Below are positions 23,337-33,985 of a stretch of DNA of 64,000 nucleotides, in pieces. The notes below the pieces were generated by a model. It worked only from the letters and a program-made list of their open reading frames with translations. It was not told the origin of the DNA and did no database searches. The stretch comes from Archivesica marissinica. Taxonomy: Eukaryota; Mollusca; Bivalvia; Venerida; Vesicomyidae. A program made the translations under genes and the position numbers. Numbering within the stretch: the stretch's first letter is position 1; every line of letters begins with the position of its first letter. The stretch spans positions 30,033,510 through 30,097,509 of the forward strand of contig CM026401.1 in NCBI GenBank assembly GCA_014843695.1. Reading direction: 5' to 3'.

Positions 23337-23805
23337 AGAGTTAGATCACTAGTTCAAACACATGCAATACTGTTGGTATGATATAGGCCACAGAGTTAGA
23401 TCACTAGTTCAAACACATGAAATACTGTTGGTATGATATAGGCCACAGAGTTAGATCACTAGTTCAAACACATGAAATACTGTTGGTATGATATAGGCCA
23501 CAGAGTTAGATCACTAGTTCAAACACATGAAATACTGTTGGTATGATATAGGCCACAGAGTTAGATCACTAGTTCAAACACATGAAATACTGTTGATATG
23601 ATATAGGCCACCGAGTTAGATCACTAGTTCAAACACATGAAATACTGTTGGTATGATATAGGCCACAGAGTTAGATCACTAGTTCAAACACATGAAATAC
23701 TGTTGGTATGATATAGGCCACAGAGTTAGATCACTAGTTCAAACACATGAAATACTGTTGGTATGATATAGGCCACATACTGTTGGTATGATATAGGCCA
23801 CATGT
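23337..23805. repeat. 55-bp minisatellite, about 8 copies
   Basis: The unit starts agttagatcactagttcaaa and ends tatgatataggccacag; starts fall at 23341, 23396 and 23451. Units are nearly identical, and a partial unit closes the right end. Confidence 0.95.
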
Positions 23806-24021
23806 TGCACCTGATGTTCTCAAATATTGCTCAAATTGGTAGCTGTTGGCCGTCTGTCTGTCCGTCTTCATGTTTGTCTGTCCGTTCCACGACTTACGTG
23901 GCTATAGGATTAGCTCTTATGTGGATATAATATTCTTTTGCGTAGCTAATCAAAATTAGAACAATGGGTAGCCACTATTCTTAAGTATCCATTTGTAGCA
24001 ACATCTGTCCGTCTGTCCAAT

Positions 24022-24920
24022 TAAAAAGCTTGTCCACGCTTCATTTGCACAATTCCTTATTGAATTGTAATGCCAAAACATGGCAGGAACCTTCAGTTTG
24101 TCTGGTTGTGCCAATTGTAATCCCATTCTGGTTGGATGATTTTCTACAGATTAATAGCCCTTAGAATATAATGAAACCCCTCTAAACCACTGAACCAGAG
24201 GTTGGAGGGGTTTTCATGATTGGGTACATTTCTTCTAAATTAACATTTTTATTCAGCTCTGCAATGTTTAGAAGGGGGCTGAGACATGTGTATAGTATGG
24301 AAGTTTGTAAAGAACTGATTGATTTTAAGTGTACAATACAATATTCCGGAAAAAAAGTCGCTGAAAGTTGTTTATTTATAGGAATAGTCAGTTTCATATT
24401 TGATCAAGACAAGTTGTTGTTCAGTTTACAGGGGTAAATTACAGATTGCATTCGGAAAAGAGTCGTTCGGGTTTACAGAGATTTTTTACAATGACCAAAG
24501 CATGGAAAAATTCAGGACCGAGAAATTTGTTTCGGTTTGGAGGGAATACCAGTTTAGCGGGGTTCTGGTTTTGAGGGGTTTCACTGTTTGTTTATATCAA
24601 AAGCTTGTCTGCGCTTCATCACTAGAGACCTTGTGGCAGGAAGCATCAGTATTATGTCTAGTTGTGCATGTTATAATGCCGGTTTGGTTAGGTCCATCAT
24701 TGTTTTGTGGATTTACAGCCTTTTGAACATGTTTATGACACAAAGCTTGTCTGCGCTTCCACTCCCAAATGTCATATTGTTTATTCACTAAACTTGGCAG
24801 GAAGCATCAGTATTACCACTATGTCTGGCTCTGCATATTATAATCCCGTTTTTGTTTGGATTTTTTATTGCGGATTTACGGCCATTTGAGCGTTTTTATA
24901 ACGCAAAGCTTGTCTGCGCT
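24022..24920. repeat. About 150-bp tandem repeat, four diverged units, split by a MITE
   Basis: The words aaagcttgtctgcgct(t) recur near 24598, 24742 and 24903, with a related unit starting at 24025. Each unit continues with ggcaggaagcatcag, tataatcccg and ttgcggatttac-like text. Unit 1 is interrupted by the pogo-like MITE at 24171-24586. Confidence 0.75.
24171..24586. mobile_element. pogo/Tigger-like MITE, second copy
   Basis: Left end tgaaacccctctaaacc and right end gaggggtttcactg match the element at 20527-21357. The left terminus has lost its CAG. Its insertion into a tandem unit lets the empty site be read from neighbouring units. Confidence 0.75.
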
Positions 24921-25231
24921 ACATCTCCAAAGCCATTGTTTGTTTTGTTTTTTTAAAAATCTGTAATTTGTCTCTCATGAAAAATTGTGCAAAAGCCATG
25001 GATAAGCTAATACATGACTTTATAACACTACATAATATTATGACTATATTGCCATTTCATTTTATTATCCAATGAAGCAACAGTGAGTGGGGGGGGGGAC
25101 ATGATTTACTGTTCAAAGGTTAAAGATCCATCCAACGATCAGTGGACCATTCTGAAAGCATCATACACTTGAAATAGAACTTGTAGTAATAGATTACTAA
25201 GTGCTTCCCACATTATACATAACCCCACTTT
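24921..25231. other. Unassigned sequence
   Basis: Contains a homopolymer G run near 25088-25097 and nothing else recognised. Confidence 0.4.
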
Positions 25232-25762
25232 TTAAAGCAACACTACATCAATGAAAACGCAAATGTCTGCAGAATGTAATTTGCTATTATATGGTAATAT
25301 TTTTTCCCAAATATTTGCCTCAAAAACTAAGTATTTCAACAAATAAACAAACATCGTATACGCGGTTTGTTGACATAACAAAATAATGTAGATATGGTCG
25401 ACATTCATGCGTAATACAAAGCGTTTATCCTGAATATCACGAGTTATGCTACATATTTACCGTGATATGTCACATGTGTACCTATGCATATTTATTTGTA
25501 GATTAATCTTAATTAAATTATCTCTAAGCGAAAGTATCGCGTGTTTAGTAGTGACTTCAATGACAACAAACGTCAACTCAGGGGCCTGGATGACCGTTAT
25601 ATGAAATCCTACTTTCACTTTTGAAAGTTTGTATACCACACAAACACTGTTTATTGATTCAATGTTATTGTTCGATGTATTCATAATAATTTGCAGTAGC
25701 AATGCATGTATACGTGAACAAAATGCATTTTATTTGCTTTTTGCGATGTAATGTCGCTTTAA
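25232..25762. mobile_element. TTAA-bounded MITE, family AGCRACATTACATC (copy C)
   Basis: TTAA at each end with agcaacactacatc on the left and gatgtaatgtcgct on the right. An internal catcgtatacgcggtttgtt is shared with other copies. An 81-codon minus-strand frame inside is not considered a gene. Confidence 0.8.
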
Positions 25763-25899
25763 AGTCACATTTATAGGTGATTAGGTGTTATTTTGTTTGC
25801 ACAATATCAATGGTTACCGATTGCCTACCAGCCTGGCGCCTGGCATACAAAGCATAGGATTCGGGAAGTACTGATGTTAAAAATAGAAAAAGAGATGTC

Positions 25900-25980
25900 T
25901 CATAAGTCAGAAATGACTGGCCCTTTAAATAGGGGTGACGCTATAATAAACAAAACACTTTACTTTACTTTACTATATCT
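25900..25980 (+). mobile_element. Probable retroelement 3' tail
   Basis: The text ggggtgacgctataataaac followed by a short ctttacttta repeat has the form of a LINE or SINE 3' end. No coding part is attached, so the class is uncertain. Confidence 0.35.
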
Positions 25981-26699
25981 TCGCATAACCTACCATACTC
26001 ACTCGCCTAAGACGGGATTTTATCACCAGATTATGGCCTCAAAGTGGCTTCCCGTTTTATAAACGAGTGGTAAAAAAAAAGATTAACAATTATTTTTGTT
26101 TTAAATAACTTTGTTCCAACTCAATAATTGATGACCTTTCATTGAAATAGCTGAAAGTGTGTATCAAAAGCATAGACTTTCATAGCTCTGTCTGTAAACT
26201 GAACATGTCAATAGTATTTTATGAAATTTATTGTTAGCATAAGTGCATTGTTTTTATCTGACATAATTTCCATGCTTAATTATTTGTTTGATCTTTACTT
26301 CTTAATCCATCTTATACGCGGGTCTATTAAAAATACCACTGATTTAAGGCATAATTTGGGGGCGTCTTGTAGTCGAGAGCATCTTATAGGCGAGTAAATA
26401 CGTTATGAAGAGATCGGAGAAGTCTTACTTATAGTCATTGTTGTTATTGTGTATCATCGGTGTGATGCATTAAGGATCACGCTATCAGGGTTACTTGACT
26501 ACACGACGTTGCAATGCGGGCTCGATACCGGGCTATGATGTGTATATAGTGTATAATTTATATTTTTCGCACAAGTGAACAGCTCAATAAGGCAACATGT
26601 GCCAACATGACAAATGAGTGCGGCTAATGTATCTGTTCCATATCTTGTCAAAATCATTAATATTGACATCTTTCTAATCAACGGTAGGTTTGCTTTGGT
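25981..26699. other. Unassigned sequence
   Basis: AT-rich. A short stretch near 26310-26400 (cttatacgcgggtcta, cttgtagtcgagagcatc) resembles degraded TIR DNA. No gene supported. Confidence 0.4.
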
Positions 26700-26957
26700 G
26701 TGGAAGTCGTGATAGCTCATTCACTTCAGGTGTGAGAGACCCGGAGTACGCTCTCAGATGTGGCCGTTATGATTGTGTCCTTAGGCAAAGCACTTAAATT
26801 CCACATTTCCACTGCTTTCTCCCATGACTTAAATTCCACATTTCCACTGCTTTCTCCCTCATGGGGATGGTTTCCATCAGGAATTAGGTCTCGAGAGCGA
26901 TTAAACTAAGTTGTAAGAACTTGTTTCGCAATCAGATTAAAATACATTTGTATCAAC
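26700..26957 (+). mobile_element. SINE family A (copy 4, with internal duplication)
   Basis: Head ggaagtcgtgatagctcatt, then ttcaggtgtgagagacccgg, cgagagcgattaaactaagt and the tail aatacatttgtatcaac. A segment of about 35 bp (acttaaattccacatttcca ...) is present twice in tandem, which is unusual for the family. Confidence 0.85.
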
Positions 26958-26984
26958 TTTGCTTCAGAGTATTAATGTGGCATC

Positions 26985-27042
26985 CGTGGTCCAGTGGTAG
27001 AGTGTTGGATTTGGAATCGAGCGGTCCCGGGTTCGATACTAC
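26985..27042 (+). mobile_element. tRNA-derived SINE head, family C (copy 2)
   Basis: A-box region cgtggtccagtggtagagtg and B box cgggttcgatac are well preserved, with ttggatttggaatcgagc between. Only the tRNA-like head is present; a 51-bp array starts directly after the B box. Confidence 0.75.
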
Positions 27043-27043
27043 A

Positions 27044-27488
27044 TACATACAGAGTTGTGGCTAGGACTTTGGGGAGAATATGTAGAGAGGTCATGTGGTA
27101 CAGAGTTGTTGCCAGGACTTTGGGGAGAATATGTAGAGAGGTCATGTGGTACAGAGTTGTGGCTAGGACTTTGGGGAGAATATGTAGAGAGGTCATGTGA
27201 TACAGAGTTGTGGCTAGGACTTTGGGGAGAATATGTAGAGAGGTCATGTGGTACAGAGTTGTGGCTAGGACTTTGGGGAGAATATGTAGAGGTCATGTGG
27301 TACAGAGTTGTGGCTAGGACTTTGGGGAGAAAATGTAGAGAGGTCATGTGGTACAGAGTTGTGGCCAGGACTTTGGGGAGAAAATGTAGAGAGGTCATGT
27401 GGTACAGAGTTGTGCCCAGGACTTTGGGGAGAATATGTAGAGGTCATGTGGTACAGAGTTGTGGCTAGGACTTTGGGGAGAATATGTA
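27044..27488. repeat. 51-bp minisatellite, about 9 copies
   Basis: The unit is cagagttgtggctaggactt plus tggggagaatatgtagagaggtcatgtggta. At 17 codons per unit it produces open frames on both strands. Some units lack the second gag of gagaggtc. Confidence 0.93.
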
Positions 27489-27940
27489 GAGAGGTCATAT
27501 GGGAGAATATGTATGGGGGGTCATATGGGAGAAGATGTAGGAATGTCATGTGGGAGAATATCTAGGGATGTCATGTGGGAGAATATATAGGTAGGGTCAT
27601 GTGAGAGAATGTGTAGGGAGGGTCATGTGAGAGAATGTGTAGGGAGGGTCATGTGAGAGAATGTGTAGGAATGTCATGTGGGAGAATGTGTAGGAATGTC
27701 ATGTGGGAGAATATGTAGGGATGCCATGTGGGAGAATATCTAGGGATGTCATGTGGGAGAATATATAGGTAGGGTCATGTGAGAGAATGTGTAGGGAGGG
27801 TCATGTGAGAGAATGTGTAGGGAGGGTCATGTGGGAGAATATATATGTAAGGGAGGTCATGTGGGAGAATACATAGGGAGGTTCATGTGGGCGAATATGA
27901 AGGGAGGTCATGTGGGAGAATATATAGGGAGGTCTTAGGG
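27489..27940. repeat. About 26-bp degenerate repeat derived from the 51-bp unit
   Basis: Words gtcatgtgggagaatatgta and gtcatgtgagagaatgtgta alternate about 17 times. They match the end of the preceding 51-bp unit, so one array seems to have grown from half of the other. A block of about 150 bp is itself repeated (27545-27650 resembles 27730-27830). Confidence 0.85.
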
Positions 27941-27947
27941 AGATTGT

Positions 27948-28105
27948 CATTCTCTGTTAAAGAGCTTAGAAATAGGACAATTGAGGGCAGTTGACATTCT
28001 CTGTTAGAGAGCTTAGAAATAGGACAATTGTGGGTGGTTGACATTCTCTGTTAGAGAGGTTAGAGATAGGGCATGCAGCACGTTAATTGTCATTCTGTTA
28101 GAGAA
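27948..28105. repeat. About 47-bp repeat, three copies
   Basis: The unit attctctgttagagagctta plus gaaataggacaattg occurs three times with a fourth partial copy. Confidence 0.85.
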
Positions 28106-28765
28106 ATAATCTAAAGTTGCTTAAAGCCAAGGCATGGAGTGGAGACCGAGATATTGAGATCCATTAACTGCAGATAAACAAACTCAGAAAATAAAATCTA
28201 TCTCTGGAAATGACTGCTTCTCTAAATTTGTTAGTAGTCAATCAGCAGAACATATTTGTGGAGGTTCCTGTTGTATGGCAGCAAGGTGTTGCTGGGAAAT
28301 ACCTGGAAAATACTGACTAGCTGCAGCCAGCTAGTGGGGAAAGCAATTTACCTTTGGGTGTGTTCATAAAAAAAGGTAATCTATTAAAGATGGGTAATTG
28401 GTTATTCTGTTGATACAGATAAGACTTGTTGATACTGATAAGCCGTTGTTTTTTGTACCGGTAAAAATGTGATTATTAAATATATTGATGGATGTCGGAG
28501 TTTTATGGTTTGTTTATTTATTTATTATATAACAATTAAGACTAGTTTTATTAATTAGTATTAAGTTGGGTTGTGCTAATGCTGTTTGTTTTTGTTTGCA
28601 CCTGTATGGAGGATGGAGTAAGTTGGGTGCATAATGTTGCTTAGAAAATATTAGTATATTTTTCTTTTTATTATATAGTGATACAAACATAATTATAGTG
28701 ATAGTAAACTTATTTGGTTCACCCTGGTCAACCTGATACAACAAGCTTCGGCATCCACTCTAACT
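28106..28765. other. Unassigned sequence
   Basis: The text aatactgactagctg near 28308 also occurs at 12500, just after the 21-bp array, so a dispersed repeat may be present. No gene supported. Confidence 0.35.
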
Positions 28766-28833
28766 TATGAACTACATTGGGCGTGGTTTAAGTGTGTGGA
28801 GGCCAACATTAGGCACGCCCATCGTAGTTCATA
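28766..28833. repeat. Small hairpin (20-bp arms)
   Basis: Arms TATGAACTACATTGGGCGTG and its complement match at 18 of 20 positions across a loop of about 28 bp. It could be a small foldback element or an RNA hairpin; no copy was found elsewhere in the window. Confidence 0.6.
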
Positions 28834-29377
28834 CCCTGATGGAAATTATTAACACACGATTCAGTACTTAATTAGTATTTACATTAATTATTCTTTTCAA
28901 TGACACAGAGAAAAATATAGCACACTTTCCCATTTATAATGTATTTAGATGACTTGCCTTAATTGTGCCTGATCTCGTAAATAAAATATCTTTGGAACAG
29001 CGTAAACTTGTCTTTTCTTGCTGGGAACACAGCAAAACACTGCGAATGCGCATGACCGTATCTTCGAGTACGCATGTCAGCTGCATATCATTAGTGAGGA
29101 AATTCATACCAAAATAAATACAAACACATACATTCTTCAAAGGAAATGCAATAGCGATGTAATAATGATCTTACTATGAAACAGGGATATAAACAATGGA
29201 AAATGATATTAGACAGAACGCGGTGACTCGGATAGAATTGTAAAAAATGCCAATTTGTGTCGAGTATTATCAACTTTTCATAGTAAATATAATTTAGTGA
29301 AAAATTAAACAATTTAATTATTGTATAACGAAAATGTAAGAATTAATGCTGCAGGACAAGCTGTTTTTTGTAATAGT
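28834..29377. other. Unassigned sequence
   Basis: Two overlapping minus-strand open frames of about 70 codons here lack coding features. Nothing else recognised. Confidence 0.4.
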
Positions 29378-29605
29378 GGAAGTCGTGATAGCGCATTAGT
29401 AGCGTGTTCGCTTCAGGTGTGAGAGGCCGGAGATCGAGCCAAGCTACAGATGTTGCGATTGGTACTCTTAGGCAAGGCATTTAAATTTCACATTGCCTCT
29501 TCTCTCTCCCTCGTGGCGATGGATTCCATCAGGATATAGGTCGCGAGAGTGATTAATATAAGTTGTAGGAACTTGCAACAGAGTTAAAATAAATTTGTAT
29601 AAACG
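29378..29605 (+). mobile_element. SINE family A (copy 5, full length)
   Basis: The best copy of the family. The head is ggaagtcgtgatagcgcatt, with tagcgtgttcgcttcaggtg as A-box region and ggagatcgagcc as B-box-like. Next come ttaggcaaggcatttaaatt, ctccctcgtggcgatggatt, the module cgagagtgattaatataagt and the tail aaataaatttgtataaac. Confidence 0.9.
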
Positions 29606-29632
29606 ATTATTTGTAATACAAGCAAGATATAT

Positions 29633-29760
29633 AGGATATTAATGAGTGAGCATTTTGTTATTGAATTTATTTAACGAATCTTCTAAAAACAAGCCCCTGT
29701 GAGTTTTTAGAAGACTAGTTAAATAAATTCAATAAGAAATGAACACGAATATAAGATCCT
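29633..29760. mobile_element. Foldback element / long hairpin
   Basis: Inner arms of about 33 bp (ttattgaatttatttaac ... tcttctaaaaac) are almost perfect complements around a 12-bp loop. Outer arms beginning aggatatt and ending agatcct are weaker. This suggests a palindromic MITE. Confidence 0.7.
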
Positions 29761-30074
29761 ATTTATAACATAATCTTCCAGAAAGATCTAAATACTCTCA
29801 ATTGCAAAAGTTTCATGTACCTGTGCTTCAGTTACTATCAATGAAGTGCGTTATGCGGTCGTTATGCGGTCGGTTGTAAATGAATAGTAAACGCAGCAAA
29901 ACGTAGGTTTACTTGTTTTGGTTACTTTGCTTACGTGATAATCAGCTTTTAAATTACTATTTATAAAAATTTATAATAATTTTAAAAACTACTATAAAAC
30001 TAGTAAATGTATACTAAACAACAGTGTGCGCTCTACCTGTATATTATTATGTCAATCGTGTGAATGCATGCGCG

Positions 30075-30567
30075 ACTATGACGTCAGAACAAGTACTTTA
30101 CTATGACGTCACGACAAGTACTTTACTATGAAGTCACGACAAGTACTTTACTATGACGTCACAACAAGTACTTTACTATGACGTCACAACAAGTACTTTA
30201 CTATGACGTCACAAGTACTTTACTATGATGTCACGACAAGTACTTTACTATGATGTCACGACAAGTACTTTACTATGATGTCACAACAAGTACTTTACTA
30301 TGACGTCACGACAAGTACTTTACTATGATGTCACAACAAGTACTTTACTATGATGTCACGACAAGTACTTTACTATGATGTCACGACAAGTACTTTACTA
30401 TGATGTCACGACAAGTACTTTACTATGATGTCACAACAAGTACTTTACTATGACGTCACAACAAGTACTTTACTATGACGTCACAACAAGTACTTTACTA
30501 TGACGTCACAACAAGTACTTTACTATGATGTCACAACAAGTACTTTACTATGATCTACGACAAGTAC
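30075..30567. repeat. 25-bp array of CRE-type sites, about 20 units
   Basis: The unit is tactttactatgacgtcaca plus acaag. Counting along the array, nine units carry the perfect palindrome TGACGTCA, nine carry TGATGTCA, one TGAAGTCA and one is broken. TGACGTCA is the consensus for CREB/ATF bZIP factors, and C-to-T in its central CpG gives TGATGTCA. The array ends about 650 bp before the first coding exon of the plus-strand gene. It may act as a regulatory cluster or be a chance minisatellite. Confidence 0.9.
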
Positions 30568-31220
30568 ATGTTTACCAACTTGTAATGTGTAATATTCAAA
30601 TACCAGCTATTTGCTCAACTTTTAGCAATTTTTACATCGGAATAATTCAATTGCTACTGTAGGTGGACATGGCTGTTGAAGAAATCATTGCAATTAGGCA
30701 AGATTGGTAGCGTTAATAGTCCGTCGTGCAGGATTTATAATGTTTATAGCTGGATGATGAGTTCCAGTGACACTGGATTTTCGACACCATGTTGTTCGTT
30801 TATTTTTATGGCAGAGTGTATGAATACATACAGTGCTCATTTGCATAGTTATTACACTAGTGAACTACGAAATATATGCAATGGCAATATTACCCGTCTG
30901 CAGTGCAGATTATTATTATTATTTTACTGGATTTATATAGCACTCTTTTCATATAGCAACATACGTTCAAACGTGCTTTACAATACATGTACATAGGATA
31001 AATATGTAATGGCGATATTACCCATCTGCAGCGCAGATTATGTTATAAACAGTAATATTTAATGGGTGTATATATGTTTTACCATTCGTAAAACAGTCAG
31101 ACCTGTGGTGAAACCACCTCCATTTTAAAGACCATCTGATTCAAACATGTTTCTGTTACAAGAGAGAACGTGTGAACAACAACCAGTTTGTGATATTCTC
31201 ATAATGTGCTTGTATTTCAG
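30568..31220. other. Sequence between CRE array and coding exon
   Basis: A segment of about 35 bp (gcaatggcaatattacccgt ...) recurs at about 31008 as gtaatggcgatattacccat, bracketing a short insert that begins tttactggatttatatagc. This looks like a small duplication around an inserted repeat. The last bases before 31221 form the acceptor gcttgtatttcag. Confidence 0.5.
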
Positions 31221-31231
31221 ATTACACCGGT

Positions 31232-31931
31232 ATGGGGCACGTGCAATCAAAGAGACGGAAAGACAAGAAGAGAAAGAAACTTTCCCATCTCACAGAAATC
31301 ATGAAAAGTGTGACAGCGGGTGATTCGGAAAATATCCACAAGGTGGCAGGTCACAGGATATATCGAGATTCCGTGAATTTGGATCAGCTTTCGAACAGTA
31401 GTGGATATTTTTCATCTAACGAACCATCTCCCAATTCAGTGACAACAGAATCTGATGTGGATTGGGTACTTAGAAATGTGGGAAAAACTGCGAATTCTGC
31501 GGGTTTTAGTGAATCGGATGATGGAATTTTCTCGGGTATGAGCCCTTTGGAGGAACTATGCACTTACAAAGGTCTTCCATTGGATGATCACCCAGCAATG
31601 ACTAAATTACAGAATGAACAGAATGCTCGTTTAGAGAGTATGGAACAACGGATGACCAGGATTCGGACTAACGCTCAACAAGCGTATGATCGCAAAAAAT
31701 TTGCTCACATGTTTCGTGCTAAAAAAGAGGATTGTCAAACAGATAAGTTGCTACAAGAAGCAAGGGACATGCTTCAGCAGAACATTGAGTTGCGAAGTTC
31801 AGGGCAAGATAAACAGAATGAGTATATAGGGGAGATAATTCCTGTGCAGATTGTGGATGAGTCAAGGGAGACAACCGATAAGGATGATGAGAGTTATCTC
31901 CATTTGGCATCCTTTGGATCTCTTCAATTCA
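31232..31931 (+). CDS. Putative myristoylated, coiled-coil membrane protein, first coding exon
   Basis: The exon starts at 31221 after a good acceptor (tgtatttcag); the ATG follows 11 nt later, so 5' UTR exons must lie upstream. It ends at a strong donor (ttca|gtaagta) in phase 1 after 233 codons. The N-terminus MGHVQSKRRKDKKRKK fits an N-myristoylation signal (Gly2, Ser6) plus a polybasic cluster, a dual lipid/electrostatic membrane anchor. Residues about 45-110 are Ser/Asp-rich and probably disordered. Residues about 125-190 (LQNEQNARLESMEQRM ... LLQEARDMLQQNIEL) are charged and heptad-like, consistent with a coiled coil. I do not recognise the family. A phase-compatible final exon at 36835 would add a transmembrane tail. 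Coding status is supported by length, both splice sites and composition. Confidence 0.75.
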
Positions 31932-31950
31932 GTAAGTACATAAGGTCATG

Positions 31951-32470
31951 TACTGTAGAACACTATTTATTCGCGAGATTTTATATTTCGCTAATTTTCG
32001 CGATCTAAGTTGATCGTGAATTCATGATTCTCGTGAATATAAATGTGTCCGAATGTAGTTATATCCGAAAATAAGTATTATCAAAATTTTGAAAATCAAT
32101 CAAATTATAAGCAATTAAATTTATTTTTTTTACAAAATTATTTTAGTTCGATTGCGAAACAAGTTCTTATGACTTATATTAATCACTCTCGAGACCTCAT
32201 TCCTGATGGAATTCATCGCCACGAGGGAGAGAGAAGAGACATGTGGAATTTAAATGCCTTGCCTAAGGACACAATTGGCTCCGTTGGCGCTCAAACTCAG
32301 GGCCTTTTGCAAAGCACTTTCTAATGCACCTTTCTAAAGCAATTACATTAACAGTCACCTTCATTTTTCGCGATACATCAGAAACGTGCGAATTCAAAAC
32401 TCGCGAAATTAATTGAAAATGTTCAAAATGGTGAAATAAAGTATTTGCAAAATTATAGTATTTTACAGTA
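31951..32470. mobile_element. Tigger-like MITE starting 20 bp after the splice donor
   Basis: Ends TACTGTAGAACACTATTTAT and ...ATAGTATTTTACAGTA are inverted repeats including TA duplications, and inner words such as attcgcgag and gcgaaatt mirror each other. A reverse SINE A is nested inside. It lies in the intron after exon 31232-31931. Confidence 0.75.
32130..32320 (-). mobile_element. SINE family A (copy 6, reverse, nested in MITE)
   Basis: Shows in reverse gattgcgaaacaagttctta, ttatattaatcactctcgag, cacgagggagagagaaga and aaatgccttgcctaaggaca. The tRNA-like head is degraded. Confidence 0.85.
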
Positions 32471-32573
32471 TTCAGTTTAATAGGGTCATACCAGCGTATT
32501 TCTATGATGGTTTAGTTTAATCATATTCTACTTTGCTCTATTATGCCACATAATCTACATACAATATATATGA

Positions 32574-32727
32574 CAGGAGTTTGAAATTGTATTTATAAGC
32601 CACCATTTAAGGCCTTGTACCTCTATCCTAGAACCTCACCTTTAAACAAATATTTTTAATAGAAGTGGGGTCCTAGGATAGAAGTACAATATTTTCGGTG
32701 GCTTATGAATACAATTTCAAGCTCCTG
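32574..32727. mobile_element. Palindromic MITE (copy 2, diverged)
   Basis: The arms caggagtttgaaattgtat and atacaatttcaagctcctg, with ataagccacc and ggtggcttat inside, match the family of the 8001-8152 element. The centre has more mismatches and the target duplication is not clear. Confidence 0.75.
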
Positions 32728-32840
32728 TGGAATGTACTGCGGGGATTGTTGTGGAGTAATAACTCTGGAACAAGTACCCACTTATCCAGCAACGCATCAA
32801 AGTAAGAACTCTAATACTGCGGTAATGGCCCGGTAGTGAA

Positions 32841-33848
32841 ATCCTGACACTTTAACACTACTGACTATCTCTCTAGTACAAACCTGACACTTTAACACTA
32901 CTGACTATCTCTCTAGTACAAACCTGACACTTTTAACACTACTGATTATCTCTCTAGTACAAACCTGACACTTTAACACTACTGACTATCTCTCTAGTAC
33001 AAACCTGACACTTTAACACTACTGACTCTCACTCTAGTACAAACCTGACACTTTAACACTACTGACTATCACTCTAGTACAAACCTGACACTTTAACACT
33101 ACTATCACTCAACAAACCACACAACACACACCACCAACAAACCACACAACCACCCACTAGTACAAACCTGACACTTTAACACTACTGACTCTCACTCTAG
33201 TACAAACCTGACACTTTAACACTACTATCTATCACTCTAGTACAAACCTGACACTTTAACACTACTGATTATCTCTCTAGTACAAACCTGACACTTTAAC
33301 AATACTGACTATCTCTCTAGTACAAACCTGACACTTTAACACTACTGACTCTCACTCTAGTACAAACCTGACACTTTAACACTACTGACTATCACTCTAG
33401 TACAAACCTGACACTTTAACACTACTATCACTCTAGTACAAACCTGACACTTTAACACTACTGACTCTCACTCTAGTACAAACCTGACACTTTAACACTA
33501 CTATCTATCACTCTAGTACAAACCTGACACTTTAACACTACTGACTCTCTCTCTAGTACAAATCTGACACTTTAACACTACTGACTATCTCTCTAGTACA
33601 AACCTGACACTTTAACACTACTGACTCTCACTCTAGTACAAACCTGACACTTTAACACTACTGACTATCACTCTAGTACAAACCTGACACTTTAACACTA
33701 CTGACTAACACTCTAGTACAAACCTGACACTTTAACACTACTGACTATCACTCTAGTACAAACCTGACACTTTAACGCTACTGACTCTCACTCTAGTACA
33801 AACCTGACACTTTAACACTACTGACTATCTCTCTAGTACAAACCTGAC
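32841..33848. repeat. 40-bp minisatellite, about 25 copies
   Basis: The unit is ctctctagtacaaacctgac plus actttaacactactgactat, with shorter units missing tgact. Near 33105-33165 one segment (cacacaacacacaccaccaa) does not fit any unit and looks like corrupted consensus rather than biology. It runs directly into a SINE C head. Confidence 0.95.
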
Positions 33849-33849
33849 C

Positions 33850-33985
33850 ATAGCGGCTAACAGGTACTAAGCAATGTGTGTGAGGTGCCTGCTCGATGAC
33901 ACTACAAACGTGGCCTGACTGAGTATCGAACCCGGACCGTTCGATTCCAAATCTGAAACTCTACCGTTGGACCACAGACGCCACT
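33850..33985 (-). mobile_element. tRNA-derived SINE head, family C (copy 3, reverse)
   Basis: In reverse complement it reads ctgtggtccaacggtagag, then a B box ccgggttcgatac, then cagtcaggccacg and the cacctcacacacattgct segment shared with copy 1. It is the only copy in the window with both boxes and the downstream part. The 25-bp satellite begins within its A-box end. Confidence 0.8.

Noticed and set aside
24216..24889. Several plus-strand frames of 60-108 codons
   Set aside because: They fall in a pogo-like MITE and in diverged 150-bp tandem units.
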